This document shows positions 19,778-28,627 of a stretch of 64,000 nucleotides of DNA, one piece after another. Under the pieces are notes generated by a model. The model was given only the letters and a program-made list of their open reading frames with translations. It did not search any database and had not been told where the DNA came from. A program made the translations under genes and the position numbers. The stretch covers positions 248,001 through 312,000 of the forward strand of contig NZ_JAAVUX010000005.1 in the NCBI RefSeq assembly GCF_018449655.1, given 5' to 3'. Within the stretch, counting starts at the first letter, position 1; each line of letters begins with the position of its first letter. The DNA is from Pseudomonas sp. dw_358 (GTDB taxonomy: Bacteria > Pseudomonadota > Gammaproteobacteria > Pseudomonadales > Pseudomonadaceae).

Positions 19778-20509
19778 TTAGGCCGGTTGCATGCCGATAA
19801 AGTTGGCCAGCTCCGCCGTCTGGGGCTGGGCGAACAGCAGCCTGGGGTCTCCGGTTTCATGGACCTTGCCCTTGTGCATGAAGACCAGTTTGTCGCCGAC
19901 CTCCCGGGCAAAACGCATTTCATGGGTGACCATGATCAGGGTCATGCCTTCCTCGGCCAGTTGGCGCACCACGGCCAGCACCTCGTTGACCAGTTCCGGG
20001 TCCAGGGCCGAGGTGATTTCGTCGCACAGCAGTACCCGGGGCTCCATGGCCAGCGCCCGGGCGATCGCCACCCGCTGTTGCTGGCCACCCGAAAGCTTGT
20101 CCGGGAACGCGTCGAATTTCTCGCTCAGACCGACTTTGGCCAGCATCTGCCGGGCCAGTTCGGTGGCGCGCTCGCGGGGCAGCTTCTTCACCACCTGGGG
20201 CGCGAGCGTGACGTTTTCCCCTACCGTCAGGTGCGGGAACAGGTTGAATTGCTGAAACACCATGCCGACCTTCTGCCGCAGGCTGCGCAGGTCGGCGCGG
20301 GTGGAGTCCAGGTACTCGCCGTCGACTTCGATCACGCCGTCGTTGATCGATTCCAGCCCGTTGAGGGTGCGCAGCAGCGTGCTCTTGCCCGAGCCGCTGC
20401 GGCCGATGATCGCCACCACCTGGCCCTCCTCGATGCTCAGGTCGATGCCTTGCAGTACATGGTGGTCGCCGTAGTATTTGTGTAACGCGGAAATTCTAAG
20501 CAGAGGCAT
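19778..20509 (-). CDS. Amino-acid ABC transporter, ATP-binding subunit
   Basis: A 243-residue cytoplasmic ATPase of the polar-amino-acid transporter (GlnQ/HisP) class. It has Walker A GRSGSGKST, signature LSGGQQQRVAIARAL, Walker B VLLCDEITSALDPE (Ile in place of the usual Pro after Glu) and switch His in VTHEM. The start MPLLRIS was chosen; the longer frame overlaps the permease. It overlaps the upstream permease by 14 bases. It is the last gene of a three-gene operon in which no binding protein is seen. Confidence 0.93.
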   Translation of the reverse strand: MPLLRISALHKYYGDHHVLQGIDLSIEEGQVVAIIGRSGSGKSTLLRTLNGLESINDGVIEVDGEYLDSTRADLRSLRQKVGMVFQQFNLFPHLTVGENVTLAPQVVKKLPRERATELARQMLAKVGLSEKFDAFPDKLSGGQQQRVAIARALAMEPRVLLCDEITSALDPELVNEVLAVVRQLAEEGMTLIMVTHEMRFAREVGDKLVFMHKGKVHETGDPRLLFAQPQTAELANFIGMQPA

Positions 20510-21143
20510 GCAGTTTCCTTTCCAGATAACGAGCGCCAAGCGACAGCGGGAAGCACAGCGCGAAGTAGCCCAGCGCCACTAGGCCGTAGACCATGAAGGG
20601 CTCAAAGGTGGCGTTGGCCAGCATCCCGCCAGTCTTGGTCAGTTCGGTGAAGCCGATGATCGAGGTCACGGCGGTGCCCTTGACCACCTGCACCGAGAAG
20701 CCGACCGTGGGCGCCACGCCGATACGCAGGGCCTGGGGCAGAATCACGTAGCGCAGTTGCTCGTAAGGCGTCATGGCCAGGCTGGCAGAGGCTTCCCACT
20801 GGCCCAGGGCAATGGACTCGACGCAGCCGCGCCAAATCTCGGCCAGGTAGGCGCTGGTGAAGAGGGTCAGGGCCAGGGCAGCGGCGGCCCAGGGCGAGAT
20901 GTCGCCGCCCAGCAAGGACACGCCGAAGAACACCAGGAACAACTGCATCAGCAGCGGCGTGCCCTGGAACAGATCGATGTAGGTGCGCGCCAGATTTCGC
21001 GGCAGGGCTTTTTCGGAAATGCGCATGACCATCACCAGCAGGCCGATGACACTGCCGCCGACAAACGCTACCAGGGATAACAGCGCGGTCCATTGCAGGC
21101 CGGTCAGCAGGTTGCGCACGATGTCCCACAGGGTGAAATCCAT
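20496..21143 (-). CDS. Amino-acid ABC transporter permease (second)
   Basis: A 215-residue inner-membrane permease of the HisMQ type, with about five helices. The EAA-like loop is WEASASLAMTPYEQLRYVILPQALRIGVAP. The sequence LFQGTPLLMQLFLVFFG is typical of amino-acid permeases. The ATG giving MDFTLWDI was chosen; its first base pairs with the last base of the preceding permease stop. The substrate is not readable from sequence. Confidence 0.92.
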   Translation of the reverse strand: MDFTLWDIVRNLLTGLQWTALLSLVAFVGGSVIGLLVMVMRISEKALPRNLARTYIDLFQGTPLLMQLFLVFFGVSLLGGDISPWAAAALALTLFTSAYLAEIWRGCVESIALGQWEASASLAMTPYEQLRYVILPQALRIGVAPTVGFSVQVVKGTAVTSIIGFTELTKTGGMLANATFEPFMVYGLVALGYFALCFPLSLGARYLERKLHASA

Positions 21144-21808
21144 CAGCGACTCCTTATCACAAAGCGGCGGCCGACCCAGTTGAGCAGGACACGGATGGCG
21201 ATGGCCATCAGCAAATAGATCACCGTGGTCAGCAGGTAGGTTTCGAACGAGCGGAAATTTCGCGACTGAATGAAGTTGGCATAGAAGCTCAGCTCCTGCG
21301 TGGCAATCTGCGAGCACACTGCCGAACCCAGCATCACGATGATGATCTGGCTGGTGAGGGCCGGCCAGACTTTGCCCAGCGCCGGCAGCAGGACCACATG
21401 GCGAAAGGCCTCGAAGCGACTCATGGCCAGCGCCGCCGCAGCCTCCAGCTGGCCTCGGGGGACAGCCTGGATACCGGCACGGATGATTTCAGTGGAGTAA
21501 GCGCCGAGGTTGATGACCATGGCCAGCACGGCGGCGCTCCATTCGCTGATCTGGATGCCCAGCGAGGGCAGGCCGAAAAAGATGAAGAACAACTGCACGA
21601 GGAAGGGCGTATTGCGGATGAGTTCCACATAGACCCCGAACATCGTCGAAAACGGCTGGATTTTCCAGGCCCGCACTACCGCGCCGACGATGCCCAGCGC
21701 CACGCCCAGCACCGTGCCGATGGCAGTCAGCTCCAGGGTGAACAATGCGCCGCGCAGCAGCAGGTCGCTGTTTTGCAGGACGGGTGCGAAATCGAAGTGA
21801 TAGGCCAT
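21143..21808 (-). CDS. Amino-acid ABC transporter permease (first)
   Basis: A 221-residue HisMQ-type permease with five predicted helices, the motif LIRNTPFLVQLFFIFFG and the EAA loop QLEAAAALAMSRFEAFRHVVLLPALG. The start MAYHFDFAPVLQNSDLL agrees with other permeases. The frame stays open for 73 more codons upstream, but those residues resemble no permease or binding protein. It is the first gene of the operon and is divergent from trxA. Confidence 0.91.
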   Translation of the reverse strand: MAYHFDFAPVLQNSDLLLRGALFTLELTAIGTVLGVALGIVGAVVRAWKIQPFSTMFGVYVELIRNTPFLVQLFFIFFGLPSLGIQISEWSAAVLAMVINLGAYSTEIIRAGIQAVPRGQLEAAAALAMSRFEAFRHVVLLPALGKVWPALTSQIIIVMLGSAVCSQIATQELSFYANFIQSRNFRSFETYLLTTVIYLLMAIAIRVLLNWVGRRFVIRSR

Positions 21809-22191
21809 AAAGGGGTCCGCAGGGTCAACTGGCAGTGGCTGCTGGAGCCAGGTCGGGTCTTTGGCGACCTCGATGCGATCGACACTGCACGGGCCATGCC
21901 ACGCCGCAGGTCGGGTTGAAACATGGGCGTAGCGGTTCAAACAGGCGCATCGGAGCGCGCCTTGTTTGGGCGTGCGCGCTTTATTGGTGCGTCGCGCGCC
22001 TGGACGAGCGGCCTGCCGGGGTGACACAGCTGCGACGGGATGGTGCGGAACAAGCGATTGTTCGCATAAATTGGAACATTGGTAAAATCACCGACGTCTA
22101 TAGTGACAGTCAATCACGGTTGGCTTCCTGTACAGGGCGCAGGCGGCTATGATGTGTCCAGTAAATTCCAGATTCCAAACGGAGACCCTCC
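21809..22191. promoter_or_regulatory. Divergent intergenic region: ABC operon / trxA
   Basis: A 383-bp gap without a supported gene. It is where the missing periplasmic binding protein of the ABC operon would be expected, but no such protein is encoded. On the + strand TTGTTC (22059-22064) and TAAAAT (22083-22088), 18 nt apart, are a candidate trxA promoter. The half nearer the permease is GC-rich and featureless to me. Confidence 0.45.
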
Positions 22192-22521
22192 ATGAGCAAC
22201 GATCTTATCAAGCACGTTAGCGACGCTAGCTTCGAGCAGGATGTCCTGAAGGCTGGCGGCCCTGTGCTCGTTGACTACTGGGCTGAGTGGTGTGGCCCCT
22301 GCAAGATGATTGCCCCGGTATTGGACGATTTGGCGACCCATTACGATGGCAAGCTGACCATCGCCAAGCTGAACATCGACGAGAACCAGGAAACCCCGGC
22401 CAAGCACGGCGTGCGTGGTATCCCCACCCTGATGCTGTTCAAGGGTGGTGAAGTGGCGGCCACCAAGGTCGGCGCGCTGTCGAAGTCTCAGCTGCAAGCC
22501 TTCCTCGACGCGAACATCTGA
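22192..22521 (+). CDS. trxA: Thioredoxin 1
   Basis: A 109-residue cytosolic disulfide reductant used by ribonucleotide reductase, methionine sulfoxide reductase and others. The active site WCGPCKM (Cys about 33 and 36) and the cis-Pro sequence RGIPTLMLF are intact. GGAGA precedes the ATG. It has its own strong terminator and lies directly upstream of rho, a pairing conserved in gamma-proteobacteria. Confidence 0.98.
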   Translation: MSNDLIKHVSDASFEQDVLKAGGPVLVDYWAEWCGPCKMIAPVLDDLATHYDGKLTIAKLNIDENQETPAKHGVRGIPTLMLFKGGEVAATKVGALSKSQLQAFLDANI

Positions 22522-22534
22522 CACGTTGTTACAA

Positions 22535-22559
22535 GACCCCGCACCTTGCGGGGTTTTTT
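22535..22559 (+). terminator. Intrinsic terminator of trxA
   Basis: CCCCGCA-CCT-TGCGGGG stem followed by TTTTTT, 14 bases after the trxA stop codon. Confidence 0.92.
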
Positions 22560-22755
22560 CTGGGCGCATCACTAGACGTCCAGAAATCGAGGTGGTACAT
22601 TCGGCCTCGCGCTGGTTTCTCCAGTGCCCCCTGCAAGCCGTCGCCGACGCACTCCTACTCGAACAAAGACGCGATCCTGTCGCCTTCTCTGCGGCGCGGC
22701 CTCATTAAGCCCAAAGCTTAATTCTTCCCTCCATACATGATTACGTCATTCCCCT

Positions 22756-24015
22756 ATGAATCTGACTGAACTCAAGCAAAAGCCGATTACCGATCTGCTC
22801 GAAATGGCCGAACAGATGGGCATAGAAAATATGGCCCGTTCGCGCAAGCAAGATGTGATTTTCTCCCTGTTGAAAAAGCACGCCAAAAGTGGCGAGGAAA
22901 TCTCCGGTGATGGCGTGCTGGAGATTCTCCAGGACGGCTTCGGCTTCCTGCGTTCGGCTGATGCCTCGTACCTTGCCGGCCCGGACGATATCTATGTCTC
23001 GCCGAGCCAGATCCGCCGCTTCAACCTGCGCACCGGTGACACCATCGTCGGCAAGATCCGCCCGCCGAAAGAAGGCGAGCGTTACTTCGCACTGTTGAAG
23101 GTCGACACGATCAACTTCGACCGTCCGGAAAACGCGAAGAACAAGATCCTGTTCGAGAACCTGACGCCGCTGTTCCCGACCGTGCGCATGAAGATGGAAG
23201 CCGGCAATGGCTCCACCGAAGACCTGACCGGTCGGGTCATCGACCTCTGCGCACCGATCGGCAAGGGCCAGCGTGGCCTGATCGTGGCACCGCCGAAAGC
23301 GGGCAAGACGATCATGCTGCAGAACATCGCTGCAAACATCACCCGTAACAACCCCGAGTGCCACCTGATCGTCCTGCTGATCGACGAGCGCCCGGAAGAA
23401 GTGACCGAGATGCAGCGCACCGTGCGCGGCGAAGTGGTTGCGTCGACCTTCGACGAGCCGCCGACCCGTCACGTGCAAGTGGCCGAAATGGTCATCGAGA
23501 AAGCCAAACGCCTGGTCGAGCACAAGAAGGATGTGGTCATCCTGCTGGATTCCATCACCCGTCTGGCCCGCGCTTACAATACCGTGATCCCGAGCTCCGG
23601 CAAGGTCCTGACCGGTGGTGTCGACGCCCACGCCCTCGAGAAGCCGAAGCGTTTCTTCGGCGCGGCGCGCAACATCGAAGAAGGCGGCTCGCTGACCATC
23701 ATCGCCACCGCGCTGGTTGAAACCGGCTCGAAGATGGACGAAGTGATCTACGAAGAGTTCAAGGGTACCGGCAACATGGAACTGCCCCTTGACCGCAAGA
23801 TCGCCGAGAAGCGCGTCTTCCCGGCCATCAACATCAACCGCTCGGGCACCCGCCGTGAAGAGCTGCTGACCGCTGATGACGAGTTGCAGCGCATGTGGAT
23901 CCTGCGCAAGCTGCTGCACCCGATGGACGAAGTCGCTGCTATCGAGTTCCTGATCGATAAGCTGAAGCAGACCAAGACCAACGACGAGTTCTTCTTGTCG
24001 ATGAAACGCAAGTAA
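22756..24015 (+). CDS. rho: Transcription termination factor Rho
   Basis: A 419-residue hexameric RNA helicase, identical in length to E. coli Rho. The N-terminal helical and cold-shock-like RNA-binding domain contains [17 protein letters not shown]. The ATPase domain has Walker [13 protein letters not shown] (around residue 175), the Q-loop [10 protein letters not shown] and the R-loop. The ATG at 22756 gives the conserved [11 protein letters not shown]. The 234-bp leader between trxA and rho is likely used for autogenous attenuation, known in E. coli; I see no distinct element there. Confidence 0.98.
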   Translation: MNLTELKQKPITDLLEMAEQMGIENMARSRKQDVIFSLLKKHAKSGEEISGDGVLEILQDGFGFLRSADASYLAGPDDIYVSPSQIRRFNLRTGDTIVGKIRPPKEGERYFALLKVDTINFDRPENAKNKILFENLTPLFPTVRMKMEAGNGSTEDLTGRVIDLCAPIGKGQRGLIVAPPKAGKTIMLQNIAANITRNNPECHLIVLLIDERPEEVTEMQRTVRGEVVASTFDEPPTRHVQVAEMVIEKAKRLVEHKKDVVILLDSITRLARAYNTVIPSSGKVLTGGVDAHALEKPKRFFGAARNIEEGGSLTIIATALVETGSKMDEVIYEEFKGTGNMELPLDRKIAEKRVFPAININRSGTRREELLTADDELQRMWILRKLLHPMDEVAAIEFLIDKLKQTKTNDEFFLSMKRK

Positions 24016-24035
24016 ACCGGGGTTTCTCGGTTTGA

Positions 24036-24067
24036 AACAATGGCGCCTTCGGGCGCCATTGTTGTTT
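24036..24067 (+). terminator. Hairpin terminator after rho
   Basis: A perfect 12-bp stem, AACAATGGCGCC and its complement, closed by the stable tetraloop TTCG, begins 20 bases after the rho stop. Only a short T-rich tail (GTTTG) follows. It also lies close to the end of the convergent fimbrial operon, which stops at 24100. Confidence 0.85.
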
Positions 24068-24099
24068 GAAGTGTGGCCAGTGCCGGCTTCACACGTTGA

Positions 24100-24657
24100 T
24101 CATTCCTTCAACTCAATCCTGAAGCGGGACTCGCTGCTTCGCAGCGAACCGACACGGGCCTCGGTCTCAGGCAATATCGGCTCGATCTCGATACGCGCGG
24201 TAAGGGCCTTGCCGTCGATGCCCGGAGCAAATACCTGGCCCGGCTGTAGCCACAGCGAATCATGTGTCGAACCTTCCACGACGCCATCGGGTCGGCTGCT
24301 CACCAACTGAACGTTCTTGCCATCCAACTGAGCGTCCGATAACCGCAGGATCAGCCTGCCACGGTCGCCATAGCGCAAATCCCCGCTGGCATTGCGCTCA
24401 CCATACAGCCTCAAACGGATCGTCTGGCTATAGGGGCATATCACACTGAGCATCAGCGTGCGTTTGCCAAACGTCACCTCATGGGGGCCTGTTTGTGCGT
24501 CCTGCAGTTGCCAGCGCGACACCGTTCCGTAATCGACCTGGTCATTGCCAAAGGACACGGTGCAGCGTACGTCCACCGGCAGCGTCATGGTTGCCGCCCG
24601 GGCAGCGCTTTCGAGGGTCAGCCCGAGGAGTAGCAAGCTCACTACATATCTGTTCAT
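24100..24657 (-). CDS. Fimbrial minor subunit or adhesin-like protein
   Basis: A 185-residue secreted protein with a signal peptide (about residues 1-21, cleaved near SAARA). Two cysteines (VRCTVSF and VICPYS) fit the pilin disulfide. The C-terminal sequence SRFRIELKE could be the donor beta strand. It is the last gene of the operon and overlaps the usher by one base (TGATG). The distal position suggests a tip or minor subunit; this is inference, as sequence similarity is weak. It may belong to the same broad DUF1120-like group as the major subunit. Confidence 0.75.
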   Translation of the reverse strand: MNRYVVSLLLLGLTLESAARAATMTLPVDVRCTVSFGNDQVDYGTVSRWQLQDAQTGPHEVTFGKRTLMLSVICPYSQTIRLRLYGERNASGDLRYGDRGRLILRLSDAQLDGKNVQLVSSRPDGVVEGSTHDSLWLQPGQVFAPGIDGKALTARIEIEPILPETEARVGSLRSSESRFRIELKE

Positions 24658-27101
24658 CAGACACTCCTTTCACATTGCGCATCGGCGGTTTCATAGAGCG
24701 CATTGGTATCGGCTTTTGTCGGCAATGCGAGTCTGAATGTGCACAGAGTTTGTCCTGAGCTTTGCACCGTGATCTCATCGTCATGATTGGCGTCAGGCAA
24801 AAACACCCTGCCATTCTCGCCTACCACGGTGATGAAGTTATCGCCACGGTCGAACAATGCAGCACCGTGTGGCAGGGGTTTGCCATGATTGTCCTTCACG
24901 TTCAGTAGAACGCGCCGTGTGCGGACCACAGCAAAATCGACGGTGCTCACCGAGCCGCGTGCGGCTTCTGTTTCCTGAAAAGCGTTGGCGATGTCGATAT
25001 TTTTCGCCAGGCTGCGCGTATCCACTTGTACGGACGAGCGCTTGTAACTGCCAAGCGTCGGCAATACGGCGTATCCCCGGCTGTCAGTCCAGGCCGGGCC
25101 GGACGGCGTATCGAGCTTCACGCCGCGTTCCCCGCCGATTCTGGCGATGCCAAAGGTGTCGCTTACCCGGTGGGGCGAGAAGGTCAAGCCATCGCCATGT
25201 GCCACCGCTGAACCGCTCGCGCGTGCCGTCCAGGTCCTGTTGTTATCGGAGTCCTGGCTCGCACTGGCGCTGAGCTGGCTGGTTCGGGTGATGCTGTCCA
25301 TGGACGCGCGGGTCGAGTGACGCTGGTTGTGGAAGTCCTGCTCGTTGGCCAGGCTCCAGCCACCTTCGCGGCTGGATCGCTCCTGATAACGCACGCCGAA
25401 GCGACCACTATTGCGGGATGTGTTGAGGTAACTGCTGGTGCTGCCTCGGCCCAAGGGGATATTGAGCGTCAGGTAAAAGCGACTGTCGGCATTGGTTGTT
25501 GAACTGCCAGGATCATGTTCCAGACTGGCACCGACTGAAACCTGGCGGAACTGTTTGCTCCAGCCGCCGCGGACGTAGTGGGTGGCATCGCCATTGAAAT
25601 CCGTGCTGCGCGCCACGGCCAGCGACAAGCTGCCCCAGGATCGCGTTGCCCAGCTCAGGCCGCCGCCCAGCTGTTTGAGACTGCGTTGCGCCGGTGTATC
25701 GAAATCGCTGTCCTGAATGGCGTCGCTCAGATCGCGATATCCAGCCGTTTGCTGGCTGACATTGATGTTGGCGCTCAGGCGCTCGCTGAGGCGGTGGCCT
25801 AACGAGGCGGTGAGCGAAGCACCCCTTGAGCCATGGAGGACGTCTTGGGAAGCCGTCCCTTGAAAAGATAGCAGGGTGGCGTCAAACAGCTGTGTGTCCA
25901 AGCCCACGGCTCCTGCGCGGTAGAGACTGGAGCCGAGCAGGCCAGTATTGAGCGTGGTCCGTGGGTTCAGCACCCAGCCGGTCGCAGCCGTGGCGACCCA
26001 AGAAGATTCGCCGCGCTGCTGATCCATCTGGCCGATACCAAAGGACAAGCCAGGTGCAACCCTGTTGCCGCTGAGTAAAAAACTGGAGGCCGGCACGGTA
26101 AAGCTGCGTTTCTCGCCATCGCTGCCGGTCAGGGTGACTTGCAGGTCTGAGCGGGTATTGAGCAGTTGGAAATCCTGAACCCGAAACGGACCGCTGGGGA
26201 TCGTGGTGGTGTGAACCAGCACGCCGGATTGGCGTATCTCCAGTACTGATTGGCTGTCGGTTATCCCTTCGACCAAGGCTGGGCCACTAAGATTGTTCTG
26301 TAAGGCGGCCTCGGGAACTAGCTGAAAGCCCAGCACCTGGCCCGTGCCGAACAGCGAGTTTGACAGGCTGATCTGGCCGGCCTGCAGCACGGCTTTCGCG
26401 CGACTGAACGTGCGTTGCCCGTAGGCCGATTGATGCTGCAGTCGGTCTTCACCGTCAAAGCGTGAAAAGGTCTGGCGGCTGCGGACAATCCAGTCATCGA
26501 AATTGAGGCCGGCTTCCGTTCCCAGGTGCATGAATTGCACCCCTCCCGTGGCGCCGCTGGAGGTCATGTATTGAGCTTCATAGTTGAACAGACCTGCGGC
26601 GCCGCCGTGATGCCAGGTGCTATTATTTGCACTCTGACTGGTGACGGCTTGAGAAGGAAGTACGAGATCAACATGTCCCAGTCCCGGATCAAGCGTCAGC
26701 TCTGTCTGCGGCCATGCAGTTTTCAGGTCGAAACAGGTCTTCTCCTGGTCAAACCCGGGCGGCGAAACCAATCCAGCCTGTTTCTGGAAACTAACGTCCG
26801 CGCACAACTTTCCATCGGTGTCGAACCGGGCCAGGACTTTTCCACGGCCGCTGCCGTTTACCGTCAGCGTGACAGCGGTCTCGCCGGGCAGGAATCGCGG
26901 GGCATGTCGAAACAATGTACCGAGGGAAGGATCTATGCCACTGGCCCTGATCGCCTCAGCGTCAAATTCGATCATGAGCGGACCAGCAGGCTCAAGTGTC
27001 GCCCGCGCTACCGGCACCTCCAAAACGATTAAAAGCAGTGCCAATGAAAGCATTGCGCGAGAAAGAAGCGGTGGGCGGTTATGGCCGAGCGACTGCAACA
27101 A
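24657..27101 (-). CDS. Fimbrial outer-membrane usher protein
   Basis: An 814-residue outer-membrane usher (FimD/PapC family) that secretes and assembles pilin subunits. A signal peptide of about 35 residues is followed by the N-terminal usher domain, the large beta barrel with the conserved YGQRTFSRAKAVLQAGQ region and plug, and the PapC_C-like C-terminal domain with Cys residues (QTLCTFRL, DAQCERSV). The start is a TTG at 27101 with GGAG six bases upstream; the only nearby ATG, at 27053, lacks a ribosome site and would shorten the signal peptide. It follows the chaperone by 11 bases. Confidence 0.92.
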   Translation of the reverse strand: MLQSLGHNRPPLLSRAMLSLALLLIVLEVPVARATLEPAGPLMIEFDAEAIRASGIDPSLGTLFRHAPRFLPGETAVTLTVNGSGRGKVLARFDTDGKLCADVSFQKQAGLVSPPGFDQEKTCFDLKTAWPQTELTLDPGLGHVDLVLPSQAVTSQSANNSTWHHGGAAGLFNYEAQYMTSSGATGGVQFMHLGTEAGLNFDDWIVRSRQTFSRFDGEDRLQHQSAYGQRTFSRAKAVLQAGQISLSNSLFGTGQVLGFQLVPEAALQNNLSGPALVEGITDSQSVLEIRQSGVLVHTTTIPSGPFRVQDFQLLNTRSDLQVTLTGSDGEKRSFTVPASSFLLSGNRVAPGLSFGIGQMDQQRGESSWVATAATGWVLNPRTTLNTGLLGSSLYRAGAVGLDTQLFDATLLSFQGTASQDVLHGSRGASLTASLGHRLSERLSANINVSQQTAGYRDLSDAIQDSDFDTPAQRSLKQLGGGLSWATRSWGSLSLAVARSTDFNGDATHYVRGGWSKQFRQVSVGASLEHDPGSSTTNADSRFYLTLNIPLGRGSTSSYLNTSRNSGRFGVRYQERSSREGGWSLANEQDFHNQRHSTRASMDSITRTSQLSASASQDSDNNRTWTARASGSAVAHGDGLTFSPHRVSDTFGIARIGGERGVKLDTPSGPAWTDSRGYAVLPTLGSYKRSSVQVDTRSLAKNIDIANAFQETEAARGSVSTVDFAVVRTRRVLLNVKDNHGKPLPHGAALFDRGDNFITVVGENGRVFLPDANHDDEITVQSSGQTLCTFRLALPTKADTNALYETADAQCERSV

Positions 27102-27112
27102 CGTTGTCTCCT

Positions 27113-27808
27113 TTACTGACTGACCGCGGCGTCATAAAGATCCACGCTATAGCCCCAAGTGGTAGCGGGAGCGATGCGTACCTGCTCGACTGTCCCTGGG
27201 GTTTGATCGCCGTTGGCTTTCACCGTCAGGCGTTGTCCCGGCAGCACATAGGCGTTGGGTAGGGTCCAGGGGGTATTGTCTGGAAGTGTTTGTATGTCGT
27301 GGGCCAGGCGTACGACATAGGGTGATGGGTTGCTGACGGTCAATTGATCACCGCTCAAGGACCAGGCCAGATGCTTCCACGGGGCTAAGTCTTTTTCCAA
27401 GCCTGCCGGACGGATGATGACCGGCAGGTTTTGACGAATGGTGGTAAGCACCTGGCTTTTACCTTTTTCCTGTGGAGGCACACCATCAAAGGTCACACGC
27501 TTGAGGCGCTCGGTCTTCAAGGGTTCGAGATGGGTCAGGATGAAGCGCACTCGCTGGGTCTTGTCAGGCTCCAGGCGGGCGGCTGGTGGAGTTACGATCA
27601 GCAATTCTTCCGGGTCATCTGCGGTGTTGATCAGCGTAGTGATCAACAACACCGGAAAATCATCGGTATTCCTGACGTTGATAGCACCCTCGCCGTCTCC
27701 CTGATCGATAATGACAACGGAGGTTTCCGGCACCACGCCGGTTGCATGCGCGGGGACAGACGTCAGCCATAGCGCTGCCGCCCCGGCTGTCAATACAGAG
27801 GATTTCAT
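27113..27808 (-). CDS. Periplasmic fimbrial chaperone (PapD-like)
   Basis: A 231-residue protein with a signal peptide (MKSSVLTAGAAALWLTSVPAHA) and two immunoglobulin-like domains. The first contains SVVIIDQGDGEGAINVRNT, with QRVRFILTHLEPLKTERLKRVTF at its end, and the second begins near WSLSGDQLTVSNPSPYVVRLA, a stretch typical of PapD-like chaperones. It caps pilin subunits before delivery to the usher. The start is uncertain: ATG at 27808 gives a clean signal peptide, while another ATG at 27823 adds five residues. It is preceded by the major pilin gene. Confidence 0.9.
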   Translation of the reverse strand: MKSSVLTAGAAALWLTSVPAHATGVVPETSVVIIDQGDGEGAINVRNTDDFPVLLITTLINTADDPEELLIVTPPAARLEPDKTQRVRFILTHLEPLKTERLKRVTFDGVPPQEKGKSQVLTTIRQNLPVIIRPAGLEKDLAPWKHLAWSLSGDQLTVSNPSPYVVRLAHDIQTLPDNTPWTLPNAYVLPGQRLTVKANGDQTPGTVEQVRIAPATTWGYSVDLYDAAVSQ

Positions 27809-27919
27809 GGTTGACCATCTCATGTAGCTTTGCCCGTTATCGTCGAAGGTTGACCCGGGCAAGGCAGGCGGGTGATGAGTGAGATGGCCGAGCCCAGAGG
27901 CCCGGCCAAGAGAGAGGGA

Positions 27920-28627
27920 TCAGAAATAAACCAGCTCGAGGGTGGTTTTACCATCCAGAACAACAGGCTTGGTGAGATCCAGTTCGCTAGCTTTGTTCAA
28001 ATAAGCCTGCACGCTGATTTCGCCAGCCAATGTGTCAAAAGCAACGGGAATCAACGTTCCCGTGGTACCCCACGAGACAATTCGTTTTTGGCTGATGCCG
28101 TAAAGATCCCCGTCCGCAGAAGCGTCTTTGACCCAACGGGACGTGTCGGCCGGATGAGCTATCAGGTTGTCAACGTTTTCGGAATCGGCCTGAGGGGTGC
28201 CCGGTTTGATTCGAATGGCATAACCACCGATCTTTTCGGTACCATCCAGGCCCAAACCGGCAACACCTGTCCTGGCCTTTCCAAATAGTCTGACGGGCGC
28301 TTCACCATCGCTTTGCCCGCTGCCGCCACCCGCTAGGGTTACAGCGGTCCCAAGCCTGCCATTGACGGCGTTGAAAGCCACTCTTGTGGGAGCATCGCAT
28401 ACGATGGAAAACCCCATGGTTTTTTCATCCAGTACCGTATAGTCGCCGACTTTCAGGTCTTGGGCGCGGATCGTGCCGTAATCTATGGCACCGCCACCAG
28501 CCAGTGTTGCTGAGCAGGCGCCTGGCGCAATACTTCCGATAACGCTGACTTCGGCGGCCATGACGGTGAGGGAAGTGCTGGCGAGCGCCAACAAGGTGCC
28601 AGCGGTAAGTAGTGTCAGTTTGTTCAT
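27920..28627 (-). CDS. DUF1120 fimbrial major subunit
   Basis: A 235-residue secreted pilin. After a signal peptide of about 24 residues (LLALASTSLTVMAA) comes the DUF1120 signature: VIGSIAPGACSATLAGGG, IDYGTI and FSIVCDAPTRVAF, with the Cys pair forming the pilin disulfide. The C-terminus ends TTLELVYF, as expected of a donor strand. DUF1120 pilins with a cognate usher are the hallmark of gamma4-type fimbriae (E. coli Yhc group). It is the first gene of the operon; AAAGGA lies at correct spacing before the ATG. Confidence 0.9.
   Translation of the reverse strand: MNKLTLLTAGTLLALASTSLTVMAAEVSVIGSIAPGACSATLAGGGAIDYGTIRAQDLKVGDYTVLDEKTMGFSIVCDAPTRVAFNAVNGRLGTAVTLAGGGSGQSDGEAPVRLFGKARTGVAGLGLDGTEKIGGYAIRIKPGTPQADSENVDNLIAHPADTSRWVKDASADGDLYGISQKRIVSWGTTGTLIPVAFDTLAGEISVQAYLNKASELDLTKPVVLDGKTTLELVYF

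Noticed and set aside
19088..20485. 465-codon frame running opposite ppx and the ABC ATPase
   Set aside because: It crosses two well-supported genes on the other strand and the gap between them, which no real gene would do.
21809..22027. Upstream extension of the first permease as a remnant of a binding protein
   Set aside because: The translated residues are Arg/Pro/Ala-rich and do not resemble the C-terminus of a solute-binding protein.
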